Made by a program: the position numbers and the translations under genes. The notes beneath the pieces are model-generated. The model did not search any database. It was not told where the DNA came from and saw nothing but the letters and a program-made list of their open reading frames with translations. From VRUE01 sp035605695 (GTDB taxonomy: Bacteria; Actinomycetota; Thermoleophilia; Solirubrobacterales; 70-9), in contig DATNGZ010000041.1 of the NCBI GenBank assembly GCA_035605695.1, positions 1 to 64,000 of the forward strand: a stretch of DNA of 64,000 nucleotides. Reading direction: 5' to 3'. The number at the start of each line of letters is the position of its first letter. Within the stretch, counting starts at the first letter, position 1. Positions 1 to 8,737 of the stretch are shown in pieces.

Positions 1-348
1 CGCAAGGCCTACGGCGCCGGCTACTACGTGATGTGCGGCAAGGCCTACGAGCCCGACCTGATCGTCGCCTGGCCGGGCGCCGAGATCTCGGTGATGGGGG
101 CCGAGGGTGCGGTCGAAATCATCGGCCGCTCGATGATCGAGGCCTCCGACGATCCGGAGGCGACCCGCGAGTCGATGCTGAACGCGGTGCGCCAGCAGAT
201 CGATCCCTACATCGCCGCTGGCAACGCCGTGATCGACGACGTGATCGACCCGCGCGAGACCCGGCCGACGATCGTCAAGGCGCTGCGGATGGCGAAAGAC
301 AAGCAGGTCGAAAAGCCGAAGAAGCGCCATGGGGTGATGCCGGTATGA
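1..348 (+). CDS. Acyl-CoA carboxylase, carboxyltransferase (beta) subunit, C-terminal part
   Basis: The reading frame is open from the first base, so the gene begins outside the window; 115 codons remain before TGA. The fragment reads RKAYGAGYYVMCGKAYEPD, then LIVAWPGAEISVMGAEGAVEI. This is the conserved C-terminal carboxyltransferase segment of acetyl/propionyl-CoA carboxylase beta chains, including the GAEGA block that lines the acyl-CoA site. The family carboxylates short-chain acyl-CoAs together with a biotinylated alpha chain, which is not visible here. The next gene follows 58 bp downstream on the same strand, so this is probably the upstream member of an acyl-CoA catabolic operon. Substrate (acetyl, propionyl, methylcrotonyl) cannot be assigned from the tail alone. 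Confidence 0.9.
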   Translation, partial: RKAYGAGYYVMCGKAYEPDLIVAWPGAEISVMGAEGAVEIIGRSMIEASDDPEATRESMLNAVRQQIDPYIAAGNAVIDDVIDPRETRPTIVKALRMAKDKQVEKPKKRHGVMPV

Positions 349-406
349 CGGGGTGTGGCGACTTTCCGGTCGTATACCCCGATAACTCGCCACAGGGGGA
401 AGAAAA

Positions 407-1303
407 GTGAGCTCGTTCGACAACCCGGTCGTAATCAGCTGCTCGATCAGCGGCGTGATTGCCAACCGCGACCAGTGCCCGGCTATCCCGTACACGCCCG
501 AGGAGTACGCGGCGGAGGCGCGGCGCGCGGTCGACGAGGGCGCCTCGCAGCTCCATATCCACGCCCGCAAACCCGACGGCACGCCGTCCTACGAGGTCGA
601 GGACTTCCGCGCGATCACCGAGGCGATCCTGGTCGAGGTTGGCGACGTGATCATCAACTACTCGACCGGCGCGATCGGGATCCCGATCGAGAAGCGACTC
701 GAGTACCTGCACGAGCTGAAGCCCGACGTCGCCGCGCTCAACATGAGCTCGATGAACTACGCCAAGTACAGCGCGCGACGCAAAGACTTCGTCTTCAAGG
801 CGGTCTTCGAGAACAGCTTCGACACGATCATCGAGTTCCTCACCGCGATGCGTGACCTCGGGATCAAGCCCGAGCACGAGTGCTTCGATGCCGGCCACGT
901 CGCCAACCTCGATCCGCTGATCGACATGGGACTGCTCGAGCGGACGCCGCTGCAGATCTCCCTGGTGATGGGGGTCAACGGCGGCATTCGGCCGACCACC
1001 CGCAACGTCGCTTTCATGGCGGAGCAGATTCCCGGCGGGGCGGAGGGTGAGAATCAGTGGCAGACGATCGGCATCTCGCGCGACCAGTGGAAACTGCTCG
1101 GCGCCGCGTTGGTCCTCGGCGGCAACATCCGCGCCGGGGTCGAGGACAACCTCTATCTGCCCAATGGCGAGATGTGCCGCTCCAATGGCGACTTGATCGC
1201 CAAGGCACGGCAGATGGCCGAAGACGTCGGCCGCAAGGTCGCCTCCGTCGCCGAGGCCCGCGAGTTGTTGGGAGTGCCGAAGCGTGAGCGCTCTCCCGCT
1301 TAG
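407..1303 (+). CDS. Beta-keto acid cleavage enzyme (BKACE, DUF849 / Kce family)
   Basis: 298 residues, the usual size for the family. BKACE enzymes are Zn-dependent and condense a beta-keto acid with acetyl-CoA to give acetoacetate and a new CoA ester; the founding member is 3-keto-5-aminohexanoate cleavage enzyme. The metal-binding QLHIHARKPDG motif (His near residues 46 and 48) and the later ECFDAGHVANL and GNIRAGVEDN blocks are present. The GTG start at 407 has a purine-rich GGGGGAAGAAAA stretch directly upstream. The 3' end overlaps the CoA-transferase gene by 20 bp, so the two are probably co-translated. The keto-acid substrate cannot be read from sequence. Confidence 0.9.
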   Translation: MSSFDNPVVISCSISGVIANRDQCPAIPYTPEEYAAEARRAVDEGASQLHIHARKPDGTPSYEVEDFRAITEAILVEVGDVIINYSTGAIGIPIEKRLEYLHELKPDVAALNMSSMNYAKYSARRKDFVFKAVFENSFDTIIEFLTAMRDLGIKPEHECFDAGHVANLDPLIDMGLLERTPLQISLVMGVNGGIRPTTRNVAFMAEQIPGGAEGENQWQTIGISRDQWKLLGAALVLGGNIRAGVEDNLYLPNGEMCRSNGDLIAKARQMAEDVGRKVASVAEARELLGVPKRERSPA

Positions 1304-2519
1304 CGACGTCAAGGTCCTCGACCTGTCCCGGCTCCTGCCGGGGGGTTTCTGCTCGCTGCTGCTTGCCGACCTCGGCGCCGAGGTGCTCAAGGTTGAGGAC
1401 ACCGGCATGGGCGACTACATTCGCTGGGCGCCGCCCTACTACGGCAGCGACGAGCAGCAGGAGCTGGGCACGCGCTCGGCCCTTTACCTCTCGCTCAACC
1501 GTGGCAAGCGCTCGGTCAGGCTCGACCTGAAGAGCGAGCAGGGGCGGGAGGCGTTGCTGCGGCTGGTCGAGTCCTACGACGTTGTGCTGGACGGCTTCCG
1601 CCCGGGCGTCCTTGACCGACTCGGCGTCGGCTACGAGCGGATGAAGGAGGCCAACCCGGCGATCGTCTTCTGCGCAATCACCGGCTACGGCCAGGACGGT
1701 CCTTACACCCAGCGGGCCGGCCACGACATGAACTACCTCGGCCTCGTCGGCCTGCTCGGGCTGACCGGTTCGAAGGACGGTCCGCCGGTGCAGTCGGGCG
1801 GCCAGATCGCCGACCTCGGCGGCGGCGCGCTGATGGCTGCCTTCGGTGTGATGGCGGCGCTGCACGAGCGGCAGCGCTCCGGCGAGGGCCAGATGGTCGA
1901 TATCTCGATGGCCGACGGCGCCCTCTCCTGGCTGGCGATGGTGGCGGGGCGTTACTTCTGCGACGGCGAAGTGCCACGCCGCGGCGAGCAGCAGCTTGCG
2001 GGCGGCCTCGCCTGTTACATGCCCTACGAGACCAGCGATGGCTGGATTACCTGCGGCGCCCTGGAGCCGAAGTTCTGGGCTGCCTTCTGCAACGGGGTCG
2101 ACCGCGCCGACTTGATCGAGAAGCAGTTCGAAGCACCGGATAGCGACGCCTGGCGCGAGGTCGCCGCTGTCTTCCATGCCCGCACTCGCGATGAGTGGAA
2201 GGCCTTCAACGACGAGCACGATTGCTGCATCGAGCCGGTCCTCGACGTCGATGAGGTGCTCGACTCCGAGCTGGTCCGCGCCCGCCAGATGGTGGTCGAG
2301 ATGGAGCAGCCCGGGCTCGGCACCGTGCGTCAGCTCGGTGTGCCGGTGAAGATGAGCCGCACGCCCGGCGACCCGACCCGGCCCGCGCCCGCTTTCGGCG
2401 AGCACACCGATGAAGTGCTGCGTGAGGCCGGCTACTCGGACGAGGAGATCGCCGCGATGCTGGAGTCGGGCGCGGCTGCCGGCCCCAGCGCCAACGCGGC
2501 GACCACCTTCCGCGCATGA
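1284..2519 (+). CDS. Class III CoA-transferase (CaiB/BaiF family)
   Basis: 411 residues. The start LSDVKVLDLSRLLPGGFCS, the LGAEVLKVED block, the NRGKRSVRLDLK segment and the AGHDMNYLG motif (the Asp equivalent to the catalytic aspartate of family III enzymes) identify CaiB/BaiF. Members are CoA-transferases or alpha-methylacyl-CoA racemases; the C-terminal FGEHTDEVLREAGYSDEEI is typical of both. The GTG start lies inside the end of the BKACE gene, and the stop overlaps the following MerR gene (ATGA). Position after a carboxylase and BKACE suggests activation or release of a CoA ester made in the same pathway; that is inference. Confidence 0.9.
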   Translation: MSALPLSDVKVLDLSRLLPGGFCSLLLADLGAEVLKVEDTGMGDYIRWAPPYYGSDEQQELGTRSALYLSLNRGKRSVRLDLKSEQGREALLRLVESYDVVLDGFRPGVLDRLGVGYERMKEANPAIVFCAITGYGQDGPYTQRAGHDMNYLGLVGLLGLTGSKDGPPVQSGGQIADLGGGALMAAFGVMAALHERQRSGEGQMVDISMADGALSWLAMVAGRYFCDGEVPRRGEQQLAGGLACYMPYETSDGWITCGALEPKFWAAFCNGVDRADLIEKQFEAPDSDAWREVAAVFHARTRDEWKAFNDEHDCCIEPVLDVDEVLDSELVRARQMVVEMEQPGLGTVRQLGVPVKMSRTPGDPTRPAPAFGEHTDEVLREAGYSDEEIAAMLESGAAAGPSANAATTFRA

Positions 2520-3262
2520 CCGCCGACGGGCCTAAAACGGGACATATCGACACGTTTCAGGCCCCTCGGCCCAATGGGGAGTTGCTGCGGATGGGGGAGC
2601 TGGCCGAGGCCTCGGGGGTGCCGGCGCCGACTATCAAGCACTACCTGCGTGAGGGCCTGCTGCCCGAGCCGGTCAAGACCAGCCGCAACATGGCCTACTA
2701 CCCGCCCGAGTTCGTCGACCGAATCCGGCTGATCAAGCAGCTGCAGGAGGAGCGCTTCATGCCGTTGAAGGCGATCAAATCGGTACTCGACGAGGACCCC
2801 GAGCGGGCCCGCGCTCTGGTTGAGCTAGAGGACCGCATCCTCGACCGCGCTCTCGCCGGCGAGCGGACCCGCACCAGCGCGGCACAGGTGCGCGAGCGCT
2901 ACGGCGTCCCCGAGGACGTGCTCGACCGGCTCGAGAAGCTCGAGGTACTGAGCCCGAACAGCCGCGGCTACTCACCCTCGGACATCAAGATCATCGAGGC
3001 GATCAGCCGCTTCCGTGCCGGCGGCTACGACGAGCAGATCGGCTTCACCGTCTACGACACCCTGCGCTACAAGAGCGCGATCGAAGACCTGGTTCGCGAG
3101 GAGGTCGGGATGGTCATGGATCGCCTCGCCGGCGAGGTCTCACCGGAGCGCGTGGTGGAGATGCTCGAAGCCGGCGCCCAGCCACTCCAAGACCTGATCG
3201 CTGCCCTGCACACCAAGCTGATGGTCGCCGAGTTGGAGCGCCACCGGGCCGGTCGCAGCTAG
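2516..3262 (+). CDS. MerR-family transcriptional regulator
   Basis: 248 residues. Residues about 23-90 form a MerR winged helix: LRMGELAEASGVPAPTIKHY, then LREGLLPEP, with the usual Tyr before the wing and a long following helix (DRIRLIKQLQEERFMPL). The C-terminal part has a second helical region (VRERYGVPEDVLDRLEKL) and a helical tail, not a metal-binding Cys cluster, so a small-molecule or acyl-CoA effector is more likely than a metal. The ATG overlaps the stop of the CoA-transferase gene by 4 bp. It is the last gene of this plus-strand operon and probably controls it. Confidence 0.88.
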   Translation: MTADGPKTGHIDTFQAPRPNGELLRMGELAEASGVPAPTIKHYLREGLLPEPVKTSRNMAYYPPEFVDRIRLIKQLQEERFMPLKAIKSVLDEDPERARALVELEDRILDRALAGERTRTSAAQVRERYGVPEDVLDRLEKLEVLSPNSRGYSPSDIKIIEAISRFRAGGYDEQIGFTVYDTLRYKSAIEDLVREEVGMVMDRLAGEVSPERVVEMLEAGAQPLQDLIAALHTKLMVAELERHRAGRS

Positions 3263-3283
3263 CAACAGCTCCGCAGCCCGACG

Positions 3284-6200
3284 CTATGGGTGGGCTGCAC
3301 CAATGGTTTCGCGCGTGGTTTCGACTCCCTGCAGGCTGATCATCGCCCCAGTTTCCTCCGCAACCTGCGCCGCTTCGTCCAAGGCGGTATCGGCGCCGTC
3401 GCGACCGGTTGCGGCGCGGGCTATGGCCACCGCCTGCAGGGTCAGCGGCAGGGACCACAGCATGCCGCGTTCGCGGGCGACCTCGGTCGCCCATTCGGCC
3501 AGCTTCAGGCCCTCCTCCGCCCGGCCGACCCCGCTCAGTGCCTCGGACCGAAGTCCGGCTCGCCAGGTCTCCATCTCATCACCGTCTGTGACCGCGGCGC
3601 GGTAGAGGCGCTCCGCCTCCTCGAGCGAATCGAGGGCGGCGGCGTAGTCGCCGGCGGCGATCTGTGCGCCGCCCAGGTTCGCCAAGGCGAGGCTGCGCGA
3701 GAAGACGTCGCCGAGCCGTTCGGTTAGCTCGCAGTTGCGGCGGGCCAGCGCGATCCCCGCATCGAGCTCCCCTCGCATCGTCAGCATCAGCGCCTGGTTG
3801 CTGCGGGTCCAGCTGGCTATCTCGGGATCGCCCTCCTCGGTCGCGATGCGCAGGGCGGCGTTGAACTGGGCTTCGGCGTCGTCGAGTTGGCCGCGCTCGC
3901 GCATCACCAAGCCCTTGGCCATCGTCGCCCATGCCACTGGGCTGCCGATCACGATCCCGGCGCCGGCGCGACGGTCATCGCCGGCCAGCTCGAGCACCTC
4001 GTCGAGCGCCCGATCGAAGCCGTCGAAGTCGCCGGCGCAGAGGTGCGCGTAGGAACCCGCCGCTCTGATCGCGACGCGCAGGTGAAGGTCACCCGATTCA
4101 TCGGCGAGGCGGATCGTCTCGGCCACGGCCTCCAGCCAGACGGCTGCCACGTGCGGCATGCCCGGGCGGGCGTCGGTTGCGACCTTCAGCATCGCCAGCG
4201 AGTGCAGGTCACCGGTCCGCGTTGCGATCTCCTTCGCCTCGGCGGTCAGCCTCGCTTCCTCCTCATCGTCCATCCCAAGCCGCCAGGCAAAGTCGAGCTG
4301 CAGGAGGCGCGACATCACCGCCATCGCCTGCGTCTCCTCGTTCTCCTCGAGTTCTTCGGTCAGCTCCATCGCGCGGCGCCAAAGCCGCAGCGCATCCTGT
4401 GGCCTGCTGCTGCCAGCCCAGTAGGCGGCGCGGGCGGACCAGCGCGCCGCTTCCAGCGTTTCCCCACCCGACTCCATGTGGCTGGCGATCAGCGCTGCCA
4501 ACTCGTCGTGGCGATCGGGATTGAGCTCGATCAGGGTCCGCGCCGTCGCCGCGTGAGTGGCCTCGCGCTGGTCGGCGAGCTGGGTGCCGTAGGCGACCTC
4601 GCGGGTCAGCGGATGCCGAAAGGCGAAGATCCGCTCGGGGTAGAGCTCGGTCTCGTAGAGAAATCCCCCCTCGGTCAGCTCACAGAGCGCTGCTCGGTAG
4701 TCCTCATCGTCGGCCACCCCCGAGATCAGCCCGAGGGCGCGCTCGCTGATCTCCTTGGGCGTAACCGAGGCGGCCTGCAGGAGGCGCTTTGCGGTCGACC
4801 CGAGGCGATCGATTCGCGCCGCAAGGACGGTCTGGACCGAAGCGGGGACGCCGGTGTCCTCAACCGGGCGCGCCAGCCGGTAGTTGCCGCGCTCGCCGGC
4901 GAGATTGCCGGTCTCGGCCAGCCCGCGGACGATCTCCTCGATGAAGAACGGGTTGCCCGCCGTGCGTTCGTGGATCAGGTCGGCGAGACCATCGAGCGAG
5001 GGGTCGGAGCCGGCGAGATCGTGCAGCAGCTCACGCGTGTCGCCCGGCCCCAGCGGTTCCAGCAAAATCCCCCTGTAGGTCGGCGCTCCGGCCCAGGCGT
5101 TCTCGTACTCGGGGCGGAAGTTGACGATCGCCAGGGTCTTGGTTCCCTCGACTGAGGAGATCAGCTCGCCGAGCAGAGTCGCGCTGCCCTCGTCCATCCA
5201 GTGCAGGTCCTCGACCAAGGCGACGATCGACTCGCGCCTGTTCGGCGCCCGCACAAGGCGGCAGACCGTGCCGCGCAACGCCCGCTGCCGCGCCTCGGCG
5301 CTGAGCTGGGCGACGGGGCGGTCGGGATCCGGGACCCCGAGAAAGTCGAACAGGAGCGGCAGGTCTTCGGCGAAGTCGGGATCGAGCAGCAGCGTCCGAC
5401 CGGCGATTTTCTCGCGCACGATGCGCTCGCTGTCGCCGTCGCCGATGCCGAAATAGGAACGCAGCATCTGCAGCACCGGCATGAAGGGGATCGAGCGGGC
5501 GTGCGCCTGGGCCTGACACTCGAAGACCTCGATGCCGCGCTCGCGGCAGCGTTCGGCGAACTCGTGGCAGAGGCGACTCTTGCCGATGCCCGGCTCGGCG
5601 ACGATCCCGACCGCCGCTCCCTCGCTGCGCTGGGCCCGCTCGAGCGCGCCCTCGAGCACGGCCATCTCCTCGTCTCGCCCGACAAAGCGGGAGAAGCCGC
5701 GCTCGCGGGAAAGGTCGAGCCGCGAGCGCGCCGGACCCACCCCGGCCAGCTCGAAGACCCGCACAGGTTGGCTGGCACCCTTGATCTCGAACTGGCCGAG
5801 ATCTTCGAGCTCCATGAACCCATGCGCGAGCTCCGCAGTGCTCTCGGTGAGGTAGGCCTTGCCGGGCTCGGCCAGCGCCTCCATTCGCTGGGCAAGGCCG
5901 ACGGTGTGACCGATCGCGGTGTACTCGCCTTCGCCGCCGGCGCCGATCGCGCCCGCCACGACCTCGCCGGAGTTGATCCCGATCCGGGTCGAGAAGTTAA
6001 GCCCGGGTCCACGGCGCAGCTCGCCCGCGTACTCGGCGACGTCGCCGAGCATCTGCAGCGCCGCGTAACAGGCGCGTCGCGCGTGGTCCTCATGCGCGAC
6101 CGGCGCGCCGAAGATGGCCATGATGCCGTCGCCGGTGAACTTGTCGACGGTGCCCTCGAAGCGTTCGACGGCGGCCGCTAGGATCGCGAAGAAGCGCTGC

Positions 6201-6319
6201 ATGATCTTGCGCCACTCCTCCGGGTCCTGCCCCTCGGCCAGGTCCATCGAGCCGCTCACGTCGGCGAAGAGCACCGTCACCTGCTTGCGCTCACCATCGT
6301 CCTTGCCACGCTCGGGCAT
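3284..6319 (-). CDS. Class III nucleotide cyclase-domain / AAA ATPase / TPR-like large regulator
   Basis: 1011 residues from the ATG at 6319; the frame stays open upstream but that part is antisense to the SDR gene. Residues 13-150 are a class III adenylate/guanylate cyclase catalytic domain: VTVLFADVSGSMD (metal Asp 20) and KFTGDGIMAIFG (Lys 60, metal Asp 64). The usual VNxAAR transition-state motif is TVGLAQR here, with the Asn missing, so activity is uncertain. A P-loop AEPGIGKS lies at 241-248, with LVEDLHWMDEGS as the Walker B region, then about 500 residues of TPR-like helices. This layout matches actinobacterial cyclase-ATPase regulators that can lack a DNA-binding domain. It is divergent from the SDR with 36 bp between start codons. 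Confidence 0.85.
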   Translation of the reverse strand: MPERGKDDGERKQVTVLFADVSGSMDLAEGQDPEEWRKIMQRFFAILAAAVERFEGTVDKFTGDGIMAIFGAPVAHEDHARRACYAALQMLGDVAEYAGELRRGPGLNFSTRIGINSGEVVAGAIGAGGEGEYTAIGHTVGLAQRMEALAEPGKAYLTESTAELAHGFMELEDLGQFEIKGASQPVRVFELAGVGPARSRLDLSRERGFSRFVGRDEEMAVLEGALERAQRSEGAAVGIVAEPGIGKSRLCHEFAERCRERGIEVFECQAQAHARSIPFMPVLQMLRSYFGIGDGDSERIVREKIAGRTLLLDPDFAEDLPLLFDFLGVPDPDRPVAQLSAEARQRALRGTVCRLVRAPNRRESIVALVEDLHWMDEGSATLLGELISSVEGTKTLAIVNFRPEYENAWAGAPTYRGILLEPLGPGDTRELLHDLAGSDPSLDGLADLIHERTAGNPFFIEEIVRGLAETGNLAGERGNYRLARPVEDTGVPASVQTVLAARIDRLGSTAKRLLQAASVTPKEISERALGLISGVADDEDYRAALCELTEGGFLYETELYPERIFAFRHPLTREVAYGTQLADQREATHAATARTLIELNPDRHDELAALIASHMESGGETLEAARWSARAAYWAGSSRPQDALRLWRRAMELTEELEENEETQAMAVMSRLLQLDFAWRLGMDDEEEARLTAEAKEIATRTGDLHSLAMLKVATDARPGMPHVAAVWLEAVAETIRLADESGDLHLRVAIRAAGSYAHLCAGDFDGFDRALDEVLELAGDDRRAGAGIVIGSPVAWATMAKGLVMRERGQLDDAEAQFNAALRIATEEGDPEIASWTRSNQALMLTMRGELDAGIALARRNCELTERLGDVFSRSLALANLGGAQIAAGDYAAALDSLEEAERLYRAAVTDGDEMETWRAGLRSEALSGVGRAEEGLKLAEWATEVARERGMLWSLPLTLQAVAIARAATGRDGADTALDEAAQVAEETGAMISLQGVETTRETIGAAHP

Positions 6320-6327
6320 CTCGGAGC

Positions 6328-6349
6328 AGGTTACGCCCCCGTGTAGCCT
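6328..6349. promoter_or_regulatory. Divergent leaderless -10 boxes for the cyclase gene and the SDR
   Basis: On the plus strand TAGCCT (6344-6349) is followed by 6 nt and the GTG of the SDR. On the minus strand TAACCT (complement of 6328-6333) is followed by 8 nt and the ATG of the cyclase gene. Neither gene has a Shine-Dalgarno sequence, so both probably start transcription at the start codon. Confidence 0.5.
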
Positions 6350-6355
6350 GGCCAG

Positions 6356-7195
6356 GTGCGATCCGTCCTCGTAACCGGCTCTTCGACCGGTATCGGCAGG
6401 GCCACGGCGCTGCGACTCGATGCGGCCGGCCGGCGCGTCTTTGCCGGGGTTCGCAAGGAGGAGGACGCCGACTCGCTGCGAGCTGCCGGCTCGGATCGAT
6501 TGACCCCGGTGATGCTCGACGTCACCGACGCCGATGCGATCTCGGCTGCCGCCGCGTTGCTTGGCGATGAGCTTGGCAGCGCCGGTCTCGATGGCCTCGT
6601 CAACAACGCCGGGGTCGCGATCCCCAGCCCGCTGGAGACGATGCCGATCGAGGCCTTCCGCCGCCAGATCGAGGTCAACCTGACCGGCCAGGTGGCGGTG
6701 ACGCAGGCGGTGCTGCCGCTGATCCGCAGCGCCCGTGGCCGCATCGTCTTCGTCAGCTCGATCGGCGGCCGCATCGCCTTTCCGCTGACCGGCGCTTACC
6801 ACGCGGCCAAGTTCGGCGCGGAGGCGGTGGGGGACGTCTTTCGTCAGGAGCTGCGCCGCTGGGGGATCTCCGTCTCCATTATCGAGCCGGGTTCGATCGA
6901 CACCCCGATCTGGGATAGCGGCGAGCGGGCAGCCGACGAAATCGGCGGCGACCTCCGGGCTCGGGAAGAGCTTTACGGCACGGCGATCGCCAGCTACCGC
7001 AAGGTGACGAGGAACCTTGCTGAGCGCGGAATCCAGCCGGACAAGGTCGCCGAGGCCGTCGAGCACGCGCTGAGCGCATCGCGCCCCCGCAGTCGCTATC
7101 TGGTCGGACTCGACGCCAAGACCCAGGCACGCATCAAGCTCGTGATCCCGACCCGCGTCTGGGATCGTCTCGTCGCTCGCATAATGAATCTCTGA
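6356..7195 (+). CDS. Short-chain dehydrogenase/reductase (SDR)
   Basis: 279 residues. The Rossmann glycine motif TGSSTGIG is at 7-14, NNAG at 83-86, and the catalytic Ser 135, Tyr 148 and Lys 152 (YHAAK) are all in place, so this is a complete classical SDR using NAD(P)H. The GIGRATALR fingerprint and the IEPGSIDTPIW block resemble retinol-dehydrogenase-like SDRs, but substrate is not predictable. The GTG start lacks a ribosome-binding site and sits 6 nt after a TAGCCT hexamer, consistent with a leaderless mRNA. The next gene starts 95 bp downstream behind an operator palindrome. Confidence 0.9.
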   Translation: MRSVLVTGSSTGIGRATALRLDAAGRRVFAGVRKEEDADSLRAAGSDRLTPVMLDVTDADAISAAAALLGDELGSAGLDGLVNNAGVAIPSPLETMPIEAFRRQIEVNLTGQVAVTQAVLPLIRSARGRIVFVSSIGGRIAFPLTGAYHAAKFGAEAVGDVFRQELRRWGISVSIIEPGSIDTPIWDSGERAADEIGGDLRAREELYGTAIASYRKVTRNLAERGIQPDKVAEAVEHALSASRPRSRYLVGLDAKTQARIKLVIPTRVWDRLVARIMNL

Positions 7196-7237
7196 GTGCG
7201 GATCGCGCTCATCATCCACCTATACTGAGCAAACCGA

Positions 7238-7253
7238 TTGACTGGTCAGTCAG
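7238..7253. promoter_or_regulatory. TetR-type operator palindrome (site 1)
   Basis: TTGACTGGTCAGTCAG is a 16-bp near-perfect palindrome 37 bp before the TTG start of the nitrilase gene, the first gene of the operon that encodes the TetR regulator. The 22-bp window 7235-7256 is identical at 21 positions to the reverse complement of the window around 57031-57046, and related to 25537-25552. This fits autoregulation and a shared regulon. Confidence 0.7.
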
Positions 7254-7290
7254 CCAGCATCGGCGAACGACTCAGTACAGAGAGGGATGT

Positions 7291-8121
7291 TTGCGCGCAG
7301 CGGTTGTACAGCTCAACTCGACCAACGACAAGGCACGGAACCTCGCTGCGGCCGAGCGGCTCGTCCGTGCCGCCGCGGCCGACGGCGCCGAGCTGGTCGC
7401 GCTGCCGGAGAAGTGGAACCTCCTGGCCGCCGGCGAGGAGCTGCTTGCCGGTGCGGAGTCGCTGGATGGTCCGAGCCTCGGCGCTGCCCGCGGCTGGGCT
7501 CGCGAGCTGGGGATCCACCTGCTCGCCGGCAGCATCTCTGAGCGAGGCTCGACCGACAAGGCCTTCAATACCTCAGTCCTGATCGGGCCCGATGGCGATG
7601 ACCTCGCCATTTACCGCAAGATCCACATGTTCGACGTCGACGTCGGCGGTGTCGCTTACCGCGAGTCCGCGCACGAGGAGGCGGGGGAGGAGATCGTCAC
7701 CGCGCCGCTCGCCGGGGCCACGGTCGGCCTCAGCGTCTGTTACGACCTGCGCTTCCCCGAGCTGTTTCGGATCCTCGCGGTGCGCGGCGCTCGCCTGCTC
7801 ACCGTCCCCTCGGCTTTCACCGCCGCCACCGGGCGCGACCACTGGGAGGTGCTGTTGCGGGCGCGGGCGATCGAGAACCAGGCCTTCGTCCTCGCCCCCA
7901 ATCAGGTTGGCGAGGCGCCGCCTCACTTCAGCTCCTACGGGCACTCGATGATCGTCGACCCCTGGGGGGTGGTTCTGGCCACCGCTCCCACAGGAGAGTG
8001 CTTCGTCACCGCCGATCTCGACTTCTCTGCCCAGGAGCGCGTCCGCGACTCGTTGCCGTCGCTCGCCAATCGCCGCCCCCGCGCCTATGCCTGGCCCCAG
8101 CTGCTGGAGGCTCACGCCTGA
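7291..8121 (+). CDS. Carbon-nitrogen hydrolase (nitrilase superfamily, Nit-type amidase)
   Basis: 276 residues. The Glu-Lys-Cys triad of the superfamily is visible: Glu 40 in ALPEKWN, Lys 110 in YRKIHMFDVD and Cys 150 in SVCYDLRFPELFR. The HMFDVDVGG and DLRFPELFR blocks are closest to the Nit1/Nit2 branch (omega-amidase or deaminated-glutathione amidase); the exact amide is inferred only. The start is TTG 7291, preceded by AGAGGGA at 7281-7287; the first residues MRAAVVQLNS match the family's beta strand. The stop overlaps the ATG of the TetR gene by one base (TGATG), so the two are translationally coupled under operator site 1. Confidence 0.92.
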   Translation: MRAAVVQLNSTNDKARNLAAAERLVRAAAADGAELVALPEKWNLLAAGEELLAGAESLDGPSLGAARGWARELGIHLLAGSISERGSTDKAFNTSVLIGPDGDDLAIYRKIHMFDVDVGGVAYRESAHEEAGEEIVTAPLAGATVGLSVCYDLRFPELFRILAVRGARLLTVPSAFTAATGRDHWEVLLRARAIENQAFVLAPNQVGEAPPHFSSYGHSMIVDPWGVVLATAPTGECFVTADLDFSAQERVRDSLPSLANRRPRAYAWPQLLEAHA

Positions 8122-8723
8122 TGGCTTCCAAAGCTCCCCCGATCGACAAGCGCCGCCAGATCCTCGATGCGGCGATCCGTGTTTTCGCCCGCCAGGGCTT
8201 CCACTCGACTCGGGTCTCCGACATCGCCGACGAGGCCGGCGTCGCCTACGGCCTCGTCTACCACTACTTCAAGTCCAAGGACGAGGTCCTCAACGAGCTC
8301 TTCAGCGAGCGCTGGTCGCTGCTGCTCAGCGCGATCGAGGAGTCCGATCACGAGGAGATCTCTCCTCGTGCCAAGCTCGAAGCCGTGGCCGGCTTCATCG
8401 TCGACTCCTACCGCCACGACCCGGAGCTGATGAAGGTGATCATCGTCGAGGTCACTCGGGCGGCGAACTCCTTCGGCCGCACCCACCTGGCGGAGATCCG
8501 CCGCGCGTATGACTCGATCGCGAAGATCGTCGCCGACGGCCAGGAGGCCGGCGTCTTTCGCCGCGACATCGATCCCACCTTTGCCTCGATGTCTTTTTAT
8601 GGCGCCGTCGAGCAGCTGCTTTCCGGCTGGATCTTCGAGGTTATCCCGGCCTCTGATACCGATTTTGACCAGGCAAAGTCCTTGCTCGTGGCGACGATCT
8701 GCGACGGCATCGAGCCACGATAG
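8121..8723 (+). CDS. TetR/AcrR-family transcriptional regulator (FadR-like)
   Basis: 200 residues from ATG 8121, which overlaps the previous stop. The N-terminal TetR DNA-binding domain reads KRRQILDAAIRVFARQGFHS, then TRVSDIADEAGVAYGLVYHY, with the recognition helix followed by FKSKDEVL. The helical ligand-binding half resembles regulators of fatty acid degradation that release DNA on binding long-chain acyl-CoA. Operator site 1 precedes its operon, and matching palindromes precede an aldehyde dehydrogenase and an acyl-CoA dehydrogenase elsewhere in the window. This supports, but does not prove, a lipid/aldehyde catabolic role. Confidence 0.9.
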   Translation: MASKAPPIDKRRQILDAAIRVFARQGFHSTRVSDIADEAGVAYGLVYHYFKSKDEVLNELFSERWSLLLSAIEESDHEEISPRAKLEAVAGFIVDSYRHDPELMKVIIVEVTRAANSFGRTHLAEIRRAYDSIAKIVADGQEAGVFRRDIDPTFASMSFYGAVEQLLSGWIFEVIPASDTDFDQAKSLLVATICDGIEPR

Positions 8724-8737
8724 GTAAGGTCGGAGCT

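Noticed and set aside
275..2405. Long minus-strand open frames opposite the BKACE and CoA-transferase genes
   Set aside because: They mirror well-conserved plus-strand genes; such antisense frames are expected in GC-rich DNA.
6320..7219. N-terminal extension of about 300 residues on the cyclase-ATPase gene
   Set aside because: It is the antisense of the SDR gene, has no domain, and a normal ATG with a -10 box exists at 6319.
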